This document shows positions 8,166-17,892 of a DNA stretch of 64,000 nt, piece by piece. Both the position numbers and the translations under genes were made by a program. This DNA is from Fictibacillus nanhaiensis (GTDB lineage: Bacteria; Bacillota; Bacilli; Bacillales; Fictibacillaceae). The stretch lies in the NCBI GenBank assembly GCA_016401345.1, contig JAEACG010000008.1, positions 1 to 64,000 on the forward strand, in the 5' to 3' direction. The notes under the pieces are model-generated. The model did not search any database. It saw only the letters and a list, made by a program, of their open reading frames with translations, and was not told where the DNA came from. How positions within the stretch are numbered: the stretch's first letter is position 1; each line of letters opens with the position of its first letter.

Positions 8166-9658
8166 ATCCCCGCCTCCTTGTTCATATTCTTTATATGATT
8201 GATCGCTTGTATCATACTGAGCGATTTACCGTAATGAAAAAGAAGTACATCACCGTTATGATCATCCTTACTTCTCCCTGCTCTTCCTGCAATTTGAACG
8301 AGCGCACTTTCTGTGAACACATCGTGATCAGCACCATACACTGCGACATCTAAAAACGGTACAGTAACTCCGCGCTCCAGTATGGTTGTTGTGACTAATA
8401 ACTGAATTTCTTCGTTCCTAAACTGAATCACTTTTTCTTTCCGCATTGGATCTTCTGCATGAACACTGTCAACTGGTACATCCACAACTCTATTTATAAG
8501 TTCTGACAGCTTTTCTAAAACGGATACTGAAGATACAAATATCATCGCTCGTCGACCACTCTCTCCTTGAGCTTTCAACCATTTAAGAAATGGAGCAGGC
8601 AATTTTCCTTTTTCTAGCCTTCTCTTCCACTCACCACCCCAAACCATTTTTGGAACAGGTAGTGGAAATCCATGAAACCGCTTTGGGATTTTCACACATG
8701 GTAATCTCTCATTCATTGCTGCTTTTTTCATCGTTTTCGAAGGAGTAGCTGATAAATAGAGAAGGAAGTGTTTTGGTGTAACTGCACGAGACACCGCATG
8801 CTGAAGGCTTTTATCGTAGGAATAGGGAAATGCATCGACTTCATCGACGATCATAATGTTAAACGCTTGTTTAAATCGGTACAGCTGGTGTGTGGTTGAG
8901 ATAACGAGCTGTGCTGGTGTCTCACGTTCTTCTGATCCCCCATAATAACTCGCAATTATAGTGTTTGGAAAAACAGCTTTTAAACGAGGAGCTAACTCTA
9001 GTACAACATCTGTACGAGGAGTCGCTATACATACTCGAAGTCCTAGGTTCAATGCTTTTTCAATCCCTTGAAACAGAACTTCAGTCTTACCAGCTCCACA
9101 AACCGCCCAAATCAATAGTTTACCGTCACTTCCAAATCGCTCCACAAATTCTTTAGATGCTACTTGCTGTCCACTTGACAACTCACCATTCCAATGCAGT
9201 TTATTTCCACGAGACCACCTCACTTCAGGTCCACTCCAAGAAATCAACGGAGTACACTCACTAACTCTCCCCATCATGATGCAGTTCCGACAGTACACAC
9301 AGTTATCATTCTTACAGCAAAAACAAGAAAACATCGCAAACAAACGACTCTTCTCGTTTCCGCATCGGCTACATAAATAACCGTTAGAAGTTTTACAGAT
9401 ACCATGTGAATATTTCACATAACCATTTTCATAATGCAGTTGAATTTGATCAACTGTAAAAGGTAATTCATCAAATAGAAGTTGCTTACCATAGAGGATT
9501 TGTTGCAGTTTTTTGTCATACTGAAAGGTGGGATTTAAAGGAGGTTGTTCTAAAGTTGAAAGTTCACCAAAAGGGACAGCTTTCAAAGAGGAATCGTTCA
9601 CAAGAATTTCAGGGGCAATTGTTAAACGGTTGTTTAAAAAAAGGGAGACAAACCTCAT
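8162..9658 (-). CDS. comFA: ComFA DEAD-box-type DNA translocase
   Basis: ATPase that helps pull single-stranded DNA through the membrane during transformation. It has 498 residues. An N-terminal four-cysteine zinc region (CSRCG ... CFCC ... CVYCRNC, about 96-125) is followed by Walker A AVCGAGKTEV, the DEVD Walker B and SATPSK (motif III), then a helicase C domain ending with QIAGRAGRS (motif VI). It overlaps comFC. I saw no clear ComK box in the 49-base gap upstream, so transcription may come from further upstream. Confidence 0.96.
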   Translation of the reverse strand: MRFVSLFLNNRLTIAPEILVNDSSLKAVPFGELSTLEQPPLNPTFQYDKKLQQILYGKQLLFDELPFTVDQIQLHYENGYVKYSHGICKTSNGYLCSRCGNEKSRLFAMFSCFCCKNDNCVYCRNCIMMGRVSECTPLISWSGPEVRWSRGNKLHWNGELSSGQQVASKEFVERFGSDGKLLIWAVCGAGKTEVLFQGIEKALNLGLRVCIATPRTDVVLELAPRLKAVFPNTIIASYYGGSEERETPAQLVISTTHQLYRFKQAFNIMIVDEVDAFPYSYDKSLQHAVSRAVTPKHFLLYLSATPSKTMKKAAMNERLPCVKIPKRFHGFPLPVPKMVWGGEWKRRLEKGKLPAPFLKWLKAQGESGRRAMIFVSSVSVLEKLSELINRVVDVPVDSVHAEDPMRKEKVIQFRNEEIQLLVTTTILERGVTVPFLDVAVYGADHDVFTESALVQIAGRAGRSKDDHNGDVLLFHYGKSLSMIQAINHIKNMNKEAGI

Positions 9659-9707
9659 CGTGTTGTCTCCCCCTGATTTAGAGATTTCATTTTCATCTCT
9701 CCAATGA

Positions 9708-10556
9708 TTATTCTTTTATCCACGTAATGCCGAGTGAGCCTTCACCTAGATGAGTCCCGATTACGGGTCCGAAGTAACTAACCCAGACGTCTGCGTTAAC
9801 AAATTTTCCACGTAACTCGTCAGCGATTTCTACCGCTTCATCTTCACGCTTAGCATGAATCACACTGATTTTTACTTTATCATTCGGTTTCACAGTCTCA
9901 TCCATGATATCGAAAATCCGTTTTAAGGCTTTTTTCTTCGTACGCACTTTTTCGAACGGAACAATCTTTTTGTCTTCAAAGTGAAGAATCGGCTTGATCT
10001 GAAGTAGATTCCCTACGAAAAGTTGAGCTGTGTTCAAACGACCACCACGGTGAAGATGATTTAAATCATCAACCATGAAATAAGCTGGTACACCATTGTT
10101 CTTCATCTGCAGCAAATGATTCATAGTGTCATAACCGTTCGCGCCTTCACTCGCTAGTTCAGCAGCTTTTAATACATAAAACGCTTGAGGTGAACAGCTG
10201 ATCTCTGAATCAAACACATGAAGCTTGATTCCTTCAACCATTTCTCCCGCTGCTACTGCACTTTGATACGTTCCGCTGATGCCACTCGATAAAGTAATCA
10301 TCACAGCTTCATCATAGTTTTGTGACAGCTCTTCTAATAGTTCCACAAGCTCGCCGATCGCAGGCTGTGACGTTTTTGGAAGGGCTCCTTCTTTACCAAC
10401 CATGTCGTAAAAATCGTCTGCTTTTATTTCAGCTTCTTCTTTGTATGTTTCTTTATCAAAAACCACGTTGAGCGAAATCATTACAATATTTTTTTCGTTG
10501 CGGATATGTTCGGGTATGTAGGAAGTACTGTCTGTAATGACGGCTACCTTGCTCAT
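9708..10556 (-). CDS. degV: DegV-family fatty-acid-binding protein
   Basis: DegV/FakB fold of 282 residues. The N-terminus VAVITDSTSYIP carries the TDS motif; ITLSSGISGTYQSA (about 95-108) lines the lipid pocket; HRGGRLN follows. FakB proteins present fatty acids to the kinase FakA; whether this paralogue does so is unknown. In B. subtilis degV lies directly after degU; here a ROK gene, an MHYT kinase and a repeat separate the two. Confidence 0.92.
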   Translation of the reverse strand: MSKVAVITDSTSYIPEHIRNEKNIVMISLNVVFDKETYKEEAEIKADDFYDMVGKEGALPKTSQPAIGELVELLEELSQNYDEAVMITLSSGISGTYQSAVAAGEMVEGIKLHVFDSEISCSPQAFYVLKAAELASEGANGYDTMNHLLQMKNNGVPAYFMVDDLNHLHRGGRLNTAQLFVGNLLQIKPILHFEDKKIVPFEKVRTKKKALKRIFDIMDETVKPNDKVKISVIHAKREDEAVEIADELRGKFVNADVWVSYFGPVIGTHLGEGSLGITWIKE

Positions 10557-10685
10557 AATTTTAGTCCTCTCTTATGCCAAAAATCTTGTTTTTTTCTCCT
10601 CTAACAGTGTACACCATCAGAAAAAGTAATTCACTAAATTCAAATTTACTTACACTAAGTATTCTCTTTTTTCTTCAACTATCCT

Positions 10686-11609
10686 TTATGAGCTTTTCAC
10701 CTGTTTTCGGCATAACGAAAAAGCACCGTACAATACGGAACGATTTTGCATAGAGGAAATTACTAATTTCGGTTTGTTAGGAACAAATTTTTCGAGATTT
10801 CCATCCATTTTTTGAAGATATGGAGATAGCTCTCTTCCCACTCCACCGCCTAGTAGAATTACCTCAGGATTTAGAATGGCAGTTATGTTGATTACAGCAG
10901 AAGTAATATAATCAACAGCCTCATTAACTATATGAATCGCTGTTTCATTCCCTTTTTCCACTAAAGAAAATAATTCCTTGGCTGAAACGCTCTTACCTGT
11001 TTTCTTCTCATATTCATTAGCCATCCCGAATCCGCCAGCTTTTGAACTAAGAAAGCCATACCCTGGACGAGCTGGTTGGAACCCGTCACGTAGAACAGAT
11101 TTATCCGTTATCATGTAACCTGCTTCTCCAGCTGAGAATTGGTGACCTTCATATACTTCACCATTTAAAACAAGAGCAACACCAATACTCGTTCCGATCA
11201 TCATATAAATAGCATGCTGAACGTGTTGCAAACCACCCGCTTCAACTTCACCCAACAAGCCGGTATTCACATCATTTCCTATATAAACGGGTAACTGTAA
11301 CAACCTCTGAAGCTTTTCTTTTAAAGGATAGTGATCCCACTTCAAGCTAGGAGCTTTCAGCACAACTCCACTTGCCACTTCAACGATTCCTGGCACACCT
11401 ATTCCTAATCCGTAAACCTCTTCAAACAAAATCCCGTTATCATCCATTTTCCTTCTTAATTCATCTGCCACATTTTCTGCTACATCACCTTGCATCACTT
11501 CCATTGTCTCTAACATACTTGTCGAAAGAAGCTTTCCGCTGGAGTCAAACAATCCACACTCTATAGATGTGCCTCCTATATCCACCGCCAATACGTACTT
11601 TTTTACCAA
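10686..11609 (-). CDS. ROK-family sugar kinase-like protein
   Basis: A 307-residue ROK protein. It has the phosphate loop LAVDIGGTSIECGLFD at the N-terminus, IGVPGIV near 72, the catalytic-type IGNDVN near 112, and GTSIGVALVLNG near 140. The usual ROK zinc motif CxCGxxGCxE is absent: after AGEAGYM comes ITDKSVLRDG with no cysteines. That makes it less likely to be the housekeeping glucokinase GlcK and closer to zinc-less ROK kinases such as BglK-type. The start is TTG with GGAGGTGA six bases upstream. It is monocistronic, and its sugar cannot be told from the sequence. Confidence 0.85.
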   Translation of the reverse strand: MVKKYVLAVDIGGTSIECGLFDSSGKLLSTSMLETMEVMQGDVAENVADELRRKMDDNGILFEEVYGLGIGVPGIVEVASGVVLKAPSLKWDHYPLKEKLQRLLQLPVYIGNDVNTGLLGEVEAGGLQHVQHAIYMMIGTSIGVALVLNGEVYEGHQFSAGEAGYMITDKSVLRDGFQPARPGYGFLSSKAGGFGMANEYEKKTGKSVSAKELFSLVEKGNETAIHIVNEAVDYITSAVINITAILNPEVILLGGGVGRELSPYLQKMDGNLEKFVPNKPKLVISSMQNRSVLYGAFSLCRKQVKSS

Positions 11610-11739
11610 GGAAAATCACCTCCAAATCGTTTTCTACACTGTTGTTCATTATTAAGCACACGAATTATTAATCTTTTAAAAAGTTTTTTTCGAATGAAGA
11701 AGGAATTTGTCGGATATGGAAGAAATTAGAATGTGAGAC

Positions 11740-13557
11740 ATGTTTAAAGGAGGGCTAGGACCATTGGATCATAATCTATATATCGTAATACTCTCTCTAT
11801 TCGTTTGCTTTCTGTTCGCATTAATCTCACTCGATTGGGTTAATCGACGTACAGAAGAGCAAAAATCGCAGCAACAATTCTTACTAATAGGTTCTGTTAC
11901 AATGGGCATCGCAGTTTGGGCAACTCACTACATGGGAATGTTATCCATCCAAAGTCCCGTTCGTATAAACTACAATTTTTTAGTTGTTACCGCAGCACTC
12001 GCTGCAGGTATTTTTTTCTCATATGTATCGTTCTTACACTTTACCTCTCAAAAACCGCAGAATAAACTTTTTGTACCTGTTAGTTTATTTAGCATCGGCT
12101 TAGTGTCTGTTCATGTTATTGGATTGTTGTCCATGCACATTCATATGCCGATGGAACCTAATCTCTTATTTATCATTCTTTCCATTTCTTCCGCTTTTTG
12201 TTTTTCCTTACTTGGTTTTTATCTTCTCACTTTAAAAATTTTTTCAGCAAGAGTTGTTTTCTCTAGTCTTTCATTCACACTAGGCGTTAGTCTCATGCAC
12301 TATATCGGTGAGATGGGATTAATGGCTGGAACGCCTACTTTCGATTGGCATAGCAGTTTTCCAATCAACAACATCAATATGACAGCTACTTTACTTGTAT
12401 TTGGGGCGACAACCGTCGTATTGATTCTATACATTTTAGAACAGCGAAACCAAAAGAGACTTGTAGAGCATCAATTTCAACTGCTTGAATCCGAGCACAG
12501 ATATAACTCACTGTTTGAATTGAATCCTGAAGGCGTTTTTGTGATCGGGCCTGATTTGAATTTTATAAAAGTAAATTCTTCTCTTGTAAATATCACTGGA
12601 TATTCTTTAGAAGAACTGCACGCAATGCCATATACCCACCTTTTAAAAGAGAATGAAGTTTCACATTCACTGGATTACTTATCTAGAGTGATTGAAGGCG
12701 AAACAATCAAACACCCACTTACCATCATTCATAAAGAAGGGCACGAAATAGAGCTCGATATTACGAGCATCCCTTATTCCATACGAAGTAATATGACTGC
12801 TGTAATCGGAATCGCAAAAGACATGACAGCGATCAATGAAGCTCAAAACTTTAAACAAAGAGCAAACACGCTCGCTTATGTCGGTGAACTCGCGGCGGGT
12901 CTTGCTCATGAGATACGGAACCCTCTAACCTCTATAAAAGGGTTCGCGCAATTGTTTCAATCTCAAAACACGACAGAAGAAACGCATCATTTCTTAGGCA
13001 TCATGTTACGAGAAACAGATCGGATCAATTTTATCATCAGCCAGCTCATGATACTTGCTCGACCACATATGATTTTAAAAAGTGACCACGACTTAAACGA
13101 AGTCATCAAACGCTCACTCAAATTTATAGAAGAAGAAACAGACTTTGAGACCATCTCGCTACACCTAGACTTGCCAGAACAACCCGTTCTTTTAAAATGC
13201 GAAGAAAATCTAATGGCTCAACTCATTTTAAATATCGTAAAAAACGCGTTAGAAGCGACACCTTCATGGGGAAACATCTCGCTTCAGCTTAAACAAACAA
13301 AAGAAAACATCACCATTTCCATTCAAGATGATGGACCTGGCATCCCCGAGCACCTCCTATCAAAGCTCGGACAGCCATTCTATACAACAAAAGAAGGCAA
13401 CCCTGGACTCGGTCTTCTAATCTGCTACCAAATCGTCCAGAACCACGGTGGAAAGATGAGGATCGAATCAAAAGAAGGCTACGGAACAAAAGTCTCACTA
13501 GAATTCCCAATAAACGTCCCTTCAGAAGAAAAGATCCTCGAAATGAGTTTGAGTTGA
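11740..13557 (+). CDS. MHYT-PAS sensor histidine kinase
   Basis: Membrane sensor kinase of 605 residues. The first about 235 residues are an MHYT domain with seven predicted membrane helices and three metal-site-like repeats (THYMGM, VHVIGLLSMH, LMHYIGEMGLMAG). A PAS domain (about 250-370), HisKA with AHEIRNPLTS (His near 390) and HATPase_c with DDGPGIP and GLGL follow. Layout resembles sporulation or stress kinases of Bacillus that lack a paired regulator, and none lies beside it. The first ATG has no good ribosome site; AAAGGAGG at 11745-11752 points to TTG at 11764 as the true start. MHYT domains are proposed to sense CO, NO or O2 through copper. Confidence 0.9.
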   Translation: MFKGGLGPLDHNLYIVILSLFVCFLFALISLDWVNRRTEEQKSQQQFLLIGSVTMGIAVWATHYMGMLSIQSPVRINYNFLVVTAALAAGIFFSYVSFLHFTSQKPQNKLFVPVSLFSIGLVSVHVIGLLSMHIHMPMEPNLLFIILSISSAFCFSLLGFYLLTLKIFSARVVFSSLSFTLGVSLMHYIGEMGLMAGTPTFDWHSSFPINNINMTATLLVFGATTVVLILYILEQRNQKRLVEHQFQLLESEHRYNSLFELNPEGVFVIGPDLNFIKVNSSLVNITGYSLEELHAMPYTHLLKENEVSHSLDYLSRVIEGETIKHPLTIIHKEGHEIELDITSIPYSIRSNMTAVIGIAKDMTAINEAQNFKQRANTLAYVGELAAGLAHEIRNPLTSIKGFAQLFQSQNTTEETHHFLGIMLRETDRINFIISQLMILARPHMILKSDHDLNEVIKRSLKFIEEETDFETISLHLDLPEQPVLLKCEENLMAQLILNIVKNALEATPSWGNISLQLKQTKENITISIQDDGPGIPEHLLSKLGQPFYTTKEGNPGLGLLICYQIVQNHGGKMRIESKEGYGTKVSLEFPINVPSEEKILEMSLS

Positions 13558-13622
13558 TTTGATTTTTCTTTAACTAAAAGTAGATAAACGAGAAGGATTT
13601 TGTTTTTAATTCCTCTCTGAAA

Positions 13623-13751
13623 GTTGATTGAAGCGTAAGGTGCGAGACTCCTGCGGGACAGGTGGGCAGGTGAGACACTTATACGTGAAACGTACGAATG
13701 TGGCTCACCGCCTGCCCCGCGGAAAGCGAGCAACCTGGAGCGAAAATCAAC
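13623..13751. repeat. Bacillaceae-type intergenic palindromic repeat, intact copy
   Basis: A 129-base element with terminal inverted repeats GTTGATT/AATCAAC. It contains GTGCGAGACTCCTGCGGGAC near the left end, a central GTGAGAC...GTCTCAC-like stem, and CCCCGCGGAAAGCGAGCAAC near the right end. A second copy is at 23324-23577. Elements of this type are scattered in many Bacillaceae genomes; no protein is encoded. It fills most of the 323-base space between the kinase and degU. Confidence 0.85.
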
Positions 13752-13840
13752 CACTTTCAAGAAGCCTAAAAATCACCCACAAAGTTTTTCAAAATACATC
13801 CCCGCACCAACCCACCACGCTTTAAAAAGACAAAAACAAA

Positions 13841-13868
13841 AAAAGACCTTCACAATCGAAGGTCTTTT
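13841..13868. terminator. Bidirectional terminator between kinase and degU
   Basis: Eleven-base arms AAAAGACCTTC/GAAGGTCTTTT with a 6-base loop, A-rich on one side and T-rich on the other. It can end both degU and rightward transcripts. Confidence 0.85.
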
Positions 13869-13880
13869 CTCCTAAATAAA

Positions 13881-14612
13881 TCAACGTACCTTAACCCAAC
13901 CATTCTTGATCGCCTCAACAACAGCCTGCGTACGGTCATTCACATTCATCTTCTGAAGAATATTACTCACATGGTTCTTAACCGTCTTCTCACTAATATA
14001 AAGCTCTTCCCCAATCGTACGGTTGCTGCGTCCATCCGCCAACAACTGAAGAACCTCACACTCACGACGCGTTAAGATATGAAGTGGCTTACGGTACTCC
14101 ACTTCAACAAAACCAGCTTTGTTTTGCTGTGTTTTATTCGATGTCGATAAACGACGGAATTCGTTCAAAAGATTATACGTAATCTTCGGATGAAGATACG
14201 CTCCACCATCGGCAACAACACGAACCGCTTCAATCAATGAATCAGCATCCATCTCTTTTAGGAGATAACCAGATGCACCTGTTTGAACCGCATGTGATAC
14301 ATACGTCTCATCATCGTGGATCGAAAGAATAATCACCTTCGTATCAGGAGACTTCTCAACTAAACGGCGAGTTGCTTCAACTCCGTTGATGTTTGGCATA
14401 TTGATGTCCATCAATACCACATCCGGATTATGATCACGGACGATATTTTCCGCTTCAGAGCCATCATCACCTTCAGCAACAACAGAGAATTGATCTTCCA
14501 TATCTAGAATGCGTTTTACTCCTTCACGGAACAAACGGTGGTCATCGATAATCGCTATTCTTGTTTTCTCAGGTGCTGAGGCGTTATTTTCGTACACATT
14601 AACATTATTCAT
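13881..14612 (-). CDS. degU: Response regulator DegU
   Basis: Response regulator of the DegS-DegU system governing exoenzymes, competence, motility and biofilm. The 243-residue protein has a receiver domain with [11 protein letters not shown] and the phospho-acceptor Asp in VVLMDINMP (D69), and a LuxR-type HTH at the C-terminus ([28 protein letters not shown]). The N-terminus is about 13 residues longer than in B. subtilis. It lies 12 bases after degS. Confidence 0.97.
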   Translation of the reverse strand: MNNVNVYENNASAPEKTRIAIIDDHRLFREGVKRILDMEDQFSVVAEGDDGSEAENIVRDHNPDVVLMDINMPNINGVEATRRLVEKSPDTKVIILSIHDDETYVSHAVQTGASGYLLKEMDADSLIEAVRVVADGGAYLHPKITYNLLNEFRRLSTSNKTQQNKAGFVEVEYRKPLHILTRRECEVLQLLADGRSNRTIGEELYISEKTVKNHVSNILQKMNVNDRTQAVVEAIKNGWVKVR

Positions 14613-14624
14613 GTGTGAACCCTC

Positions 14625-15773
14625 CTAGTCTTGAATGGGAATTTGAATGTAAACACTTGTACCGAAGTTTATGCGGGATTTCACTTTTAGAGTTCCTTCG
14701 AGCAGTTCGACCCGCTCTCTCATCCCCATCATGCCAAAGGAATTTGATTTTGTAGGCTGTGCCATATCGAACCCTTTGCCATCATCTCGGATATATAATG
14801 AAATAAACTTTTGAGTAAACTCAAGTTTAACCTCAATCAGATTTGCTTCAGAATGCTTTACGGCATTGCTTACGGACTCTTGGATCAAACGGAAAATCGC
14901 AATCTCCATTTTATTCGGAAACCGTCGAGTCTGACCAAGCGCATGAAGCTCGACTTCTTTACCTGTACTTTCTTTCACATTACGTAAATATTTGTCTAAC
15001 GTCGGAACGATACCAAGATCATCTAGAGCCATTGGGCGCAGATCGTAAATAATTCTACGGACCTCTTTTAAAGAATCACGGACCATAACCCGTAAATCTT
15101 TTATTTCAACACGAGCAGCCTCAGTTCCTTTTTCTACAAAGATTTTCTCTAACAGTTCCGAGCGAATGAGGACATTCGCCATCAATTGAGCCGGGCCGTC
15201 ATGGATTTCACGTGAGACTCGTTTACGCTCTTCTTCTTGTGCTTCAATAATTTGAAGTCCAAACTCTTGTTTTTGCTGAGCATTTTGAACGAGTTCGTTA
15301 ATCTTTCTTAAATCACCGTTAAGATAATTTAAAATAACAGAAATCTGACCTGCCAGAGACTCTGCTTTTTGAACGGTATCGTTCAATGCGCCGATTCTCC
15401 GTTCGAGTTCATCTCTTTTTTCCCGAAGCTGTTTCTCTGTTTGCCGGATGATAGAGAGTTCAATTTGATACTTATTGGCATTCTCATAGGCATCTCGAAT
15501 ATCAGATTCGCTATATTTTTGAAAATGCTTGCTCACCTCTGCCAGTCGAGTTCGTGCTAGCTTTGCATATTCCTCGGTCCGGTCAGATTTATGTATGACC
15601 TCAATGACCTGCTGCTTCACTAACTCAAGCTCACGGCGAAGCTGCTGAAACTCTTGGCGAGAATGCTCGCTGATCTCAAAGATTTGTGATTGGCTTGCCG
15701 TAACCGTATCGATGGTTTGATTCAGTATTCCGTCCAACAAATGTGGATCTATCGTTAACTTAGCTGCAGTCAT
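14625..15773 (-). CDS. degS: Sensor histidine kinase DegS
   Basis: Cytosolic kinase that phosphorylates DegU, 382 residues. An N-terminal DegS sensor region with long coiled coil (about 20-170) precedes HisKA_3 with SREIHDGPAQLMAN and an HATPase domain with DDGKGFD and FGMMGMRERV. The start is placed at MTAAKLTIDP with GGGGGAA upstream; a TTG five codons earlier lies within that site. The 313 bases before it hold the divergent promoters of degS and yvyE. Confidence 0.97.
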   Translation of the reverse strand: MTAAKLTIDPHLLDGILNQTIDTVTASQSQIFEISEHSRQEFQQLRRELELVKQQVIEVIHKSDRTEEYAKLARTRLAEVSKHFQKYSESDIRDAYENANKYQIELSIIRQTEKQLREKRDELERRIGALNDTVQKAESLAGQISVILNYLNGDLRKINELVQNAQQKQEFGLQIIEAQEEERKRVSREIHDGPAQLMANVLIRSELLEKIFVEKGTEAARVEIKDLRVMVRDSLKEVRRIIYDLRPMALDDLGIVPTLDKYLRNVKESTGKEVELHALGQTRRFPNKMEIAIFRLIQESVSNAVKHSEANLIEVKLEFTQKFISLYIRDDGKGFDMAQPTKSNSFGMMGMRERVELLEGTLKVKSRINFGTSVYIQIPIQD

Positions 15774-15963
15774 GTAAATTTCCCCCAATTAACACGATAA
15801 AGAAGTGTACCCGGAAGTTCTAGAACCATCTTGCCTAATTTATAAATAGGACTTAGTACCCACTCGGACGAATCATACCGCGAAGACATTAATCCTTCTA
15901 ATATACTACATTCGCCAGGATGTGGAATTTTATGACTTTTCTTGCTAAAAAAATTTTAAGAAT

Positions 15964-15992
15964 TTGAATGCAATTTATAATCACCTTATAAT
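15964..15992 (+). promoter_or_regulatory. SigA promoter of yvyE
   Basis: TTGAAT (15964-15969), 17-base spacer, TATAAT (15987-15992), about 95 bases before the yvyE start. It is one of the clearest housekeeping promoters in the window. Confidence 0.85.
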
Positions 15993-16086
15993 GAAGGATA
16001 ACACGATACACTTGAAACATGAAGATTATTCGACAAATTTGACATGGAATTCATAATATTCACTACTCAAAGGAGTTTTACCACAT

Positions 16087-16719
16087 ATGCTTGCCAACTA
16101 TCTTACCGTAAAATGCGAAGGACAGCACGAGATTGTGATTGAAAAATCTCGTTTTATCGCACATATCGCACGAGCCACCACTGAAGAAGAAGCACAAGAA
16201 TTCATTCAAAAAATTAAGAAAGAACATAACAGCGCCACACATAACTGTTCTGCATATTTAATTGGAGAAACCGATAACATTCAAAAAGCGAACGATGACG
16301 GAGAACCGAGCGGTACTGCGGGTGTTCCAATGTTAGAAGTTCTTAAGAAAAGGCAATTGAAAGACACCGTTGCAGTTGTTACTCGTTACTTCGGCGGAAT
16401 CAAATTAGGAGCTGGAGGACTTATCCGTGCGTACGGCAAGTCAGTTTCAGAAGGCCTCAACCACATTGGCGTTGTTGAACGTCAACTTCAACAGATCGTT
16501 CACATTACCGTGGATTATACGCTTCTCGGAAAAATGGAGAACGAACTGCGCAACTCTGTTTACCCCATCAAAGAGATGAACTACATGGAGAAAGTGGAGA
16601 TTCAGATTTATGTACCTATAAAAGAAAAGGAAACCTTTAAAGAGTGGATTATTGACCTTTCGAACGCACAAAGTGAGATTGTTTTTGGTGAAGAGGAGTA
16701 TTTAGAGAAGACAATTTAA
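16087..16719 (+). CDS. yvyE: YigZ/IMPACT-family protein YvyE
   Basis: YigZ (UPF0029/IMPACT) family, 210 residues. The signature ANDDGEPSGTAGVPMLEVL is at about residues 76-94, with VTRYFGGIKLGAGGLIRAYG after it; the C-terminus is a ferredoxin-like DUF1949 domain. Its biochemical role is unclear; conserved surface residues suggest RNA or ribosome association. It sits next to degS as in B. subtilis, but on the opposite strand. Confidence 0.95.
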   Translation: MLANYLTVKCEGQHEIVIEKSRFIAHIARATTEEEAQEFIQKIKKEHNSATHNCSAYLIGETDNIQKANDDGEPSGTAGVPMLEVLKKRQLKDTVAVVTRYFGGIKLGAGGLIRAYGKSVSEGLNHIGVVERQLQQIVHITVDYTLLGKMENELRNSVYPIKEMNYMEKVEIQIYVPIKEKETFKEWIIDLSNAQSEIVFGEEEYLEKTI

Positions 16720-16781
16720 TAATTTTTAGCATATGAGATAAAACTAATGCAGAGTTTACTTTCTTGGAAAGGTGCAATTCC

Positions 16782-17849
16782 ATGAACCTTCAACTTTTCA
16801 TTGCTTTTATCTCTTGTTTTTTTATCGCCCTTTCAATTACACCGCTTGTTTCATTTTTAGCAAAGAAGATAGGTGCTGTTGATAAGCCTAATAAAAGAAA
16901 AGTACATAGTGAAATAAAGCCTAGGTTAGGTGGTCTAGCCATTTATGCTGCGTTTTTGGCTGGCCTTTTCATTCTGCCAATCGACAGCCATACGACCACT
17001 TATATTTTTCTTAGTACATTAATCATCGTAATTACGGGAGTATTAGATGATATGTACGAGCTTTCTGCTAAGCAAAAGCTTCTTGGTCAATTCTTATCCG
17101 CATTTGTCTTAATTTATGGTGGATTTGTGATTGATTACATTACGATTCCTTATTTCGGCTTAGTAGAGCTTCAACTTATGAGTATCCCTCTTACGTTATT
17201 TTGGTTTATTGGGTTAATCAATGCGATTAATCTCATTGATGGTCTCGATGGGCTAGCAGGAGGAGTCTCGACGATTGCCCTCTCGACTATATTGATTATG
17301 GCTTTAGGTAAAGATCAAATTCTTGTTATTATGCTTTGTGTCATTGTAACAGGAAGCACATTAGGTTTTTTATTCTTTAATTTTTATCCAGCTAAGATTT
17401 TTATGGGGGATACGGGTTCGCAGCTATTAGGACTCTTAATTGCACTCATCTCAATATCAGGGTTCTTTAAAAGCGTTACGTTCTTATCCCTATTCGTACC
17501 GATCATGATTTTAGGTGTTCCTTTTATGGACACCACCTTTGCCATATTACGCCGACTTGTTAATAAACAGAAGTGGTCTCAGCCTGATAAGTCTCATTTG
17601 CACCACAGACTTTTGGCAAGAGGGTTCAGCCATCCGAAAACGGTTTTACTGATCTATGGAATCAGCATTTTCTTTAGTGCACTGGCCTTCGCCTTTTCAC
17701 TGTCTACTTTAGAAGAGTCATTCTTTTTGTTTCTTCTATTACTCGTCACGATTGAACTTGCTGCAGAGTTTCTTGGATTAATGGGCCAAAAAAAACCTCT
17801 TACCCATTTTTTAACCGGATTTTTAGCTCCTCATAAAAAGAAACCATAA
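16782..17849 (+). CDS. tagO: Undecaprenyl-phosphate GlcNAc-1-phosphate transferase
   Basis: TagO/WecA-type polytopic transferase that loads GlcNAc-1-P onto undecaprenyl phosphate, the first step of wall teichoic acid and other wall glycopolymers. It has about 355 residues and some 10-11 membrane helices. Motifs seen: VDKPNKRKVHSEIKPRLGG, DDMYELSAKQKLLGQ (Asp pair), NLIDGLDGLAGG, and the HHRLLARG histidine loop. The start at 16782 follows GAAAGG; an upstream in-frame TTG would overlap this site. Confidence 0.95.
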   Translation: MNLQLFIAFISCFFIALSITPLVSFLAKKIGAVDKPNKRKVHSEIKPRLGGLAIYAAFLAGLFILPIDSHTTTYIFLSTLIIVITGVLDDMYELSAKQKLLGQFLSAFVLIYGGFVIDYITIPYFGLVELQLMSIPLTLFWFIGLINAINLIDGLDGLAGGVSTIALSTILIMALGKDQILVIMLCVIVTGSTLGFLFFNFYPAKIFMGDTGSQLLGLLIALISISGFFKSVTFLSLFVPIMILGVPFMDTTFAILRRLVNKQKWSQPDKSHLHHRLLARGFSHPKTVLLIYGISIFFSALAFAFSLSTLEESFFLFLLLLVTIELAAEFLGLMGQKKPLTHFLTGFLAPHKKKP

Positions 17850-17852
17850 CAA

Positions 17853-17887
17853 AAAAGCTGCTTCGAGACCTCCTCGAAGCAGCTTTT
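17853..17887. terminator. Bidirectional terminator tagO/lcp
   Basis: Fourteen-base arms AAAAGCTGCTTCGA/TCGAAGCAGCTTTT with a short loop, between two converging genes. Confidence 0.9.
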
Positions 17888-17892
17888 AACAT

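Noticed and set aside
9677-9697. AGAGAT/ATCTCT inverted repeat before comFA
   Set aside because: Too short and no T-tract; neither a terminator nor a ComK box could be supported.
11610-11640. cre-like sequence before the ROK gene
   Set aside because: AGAAAACGATTTGG differs from the CcpA consensus at three key positions.
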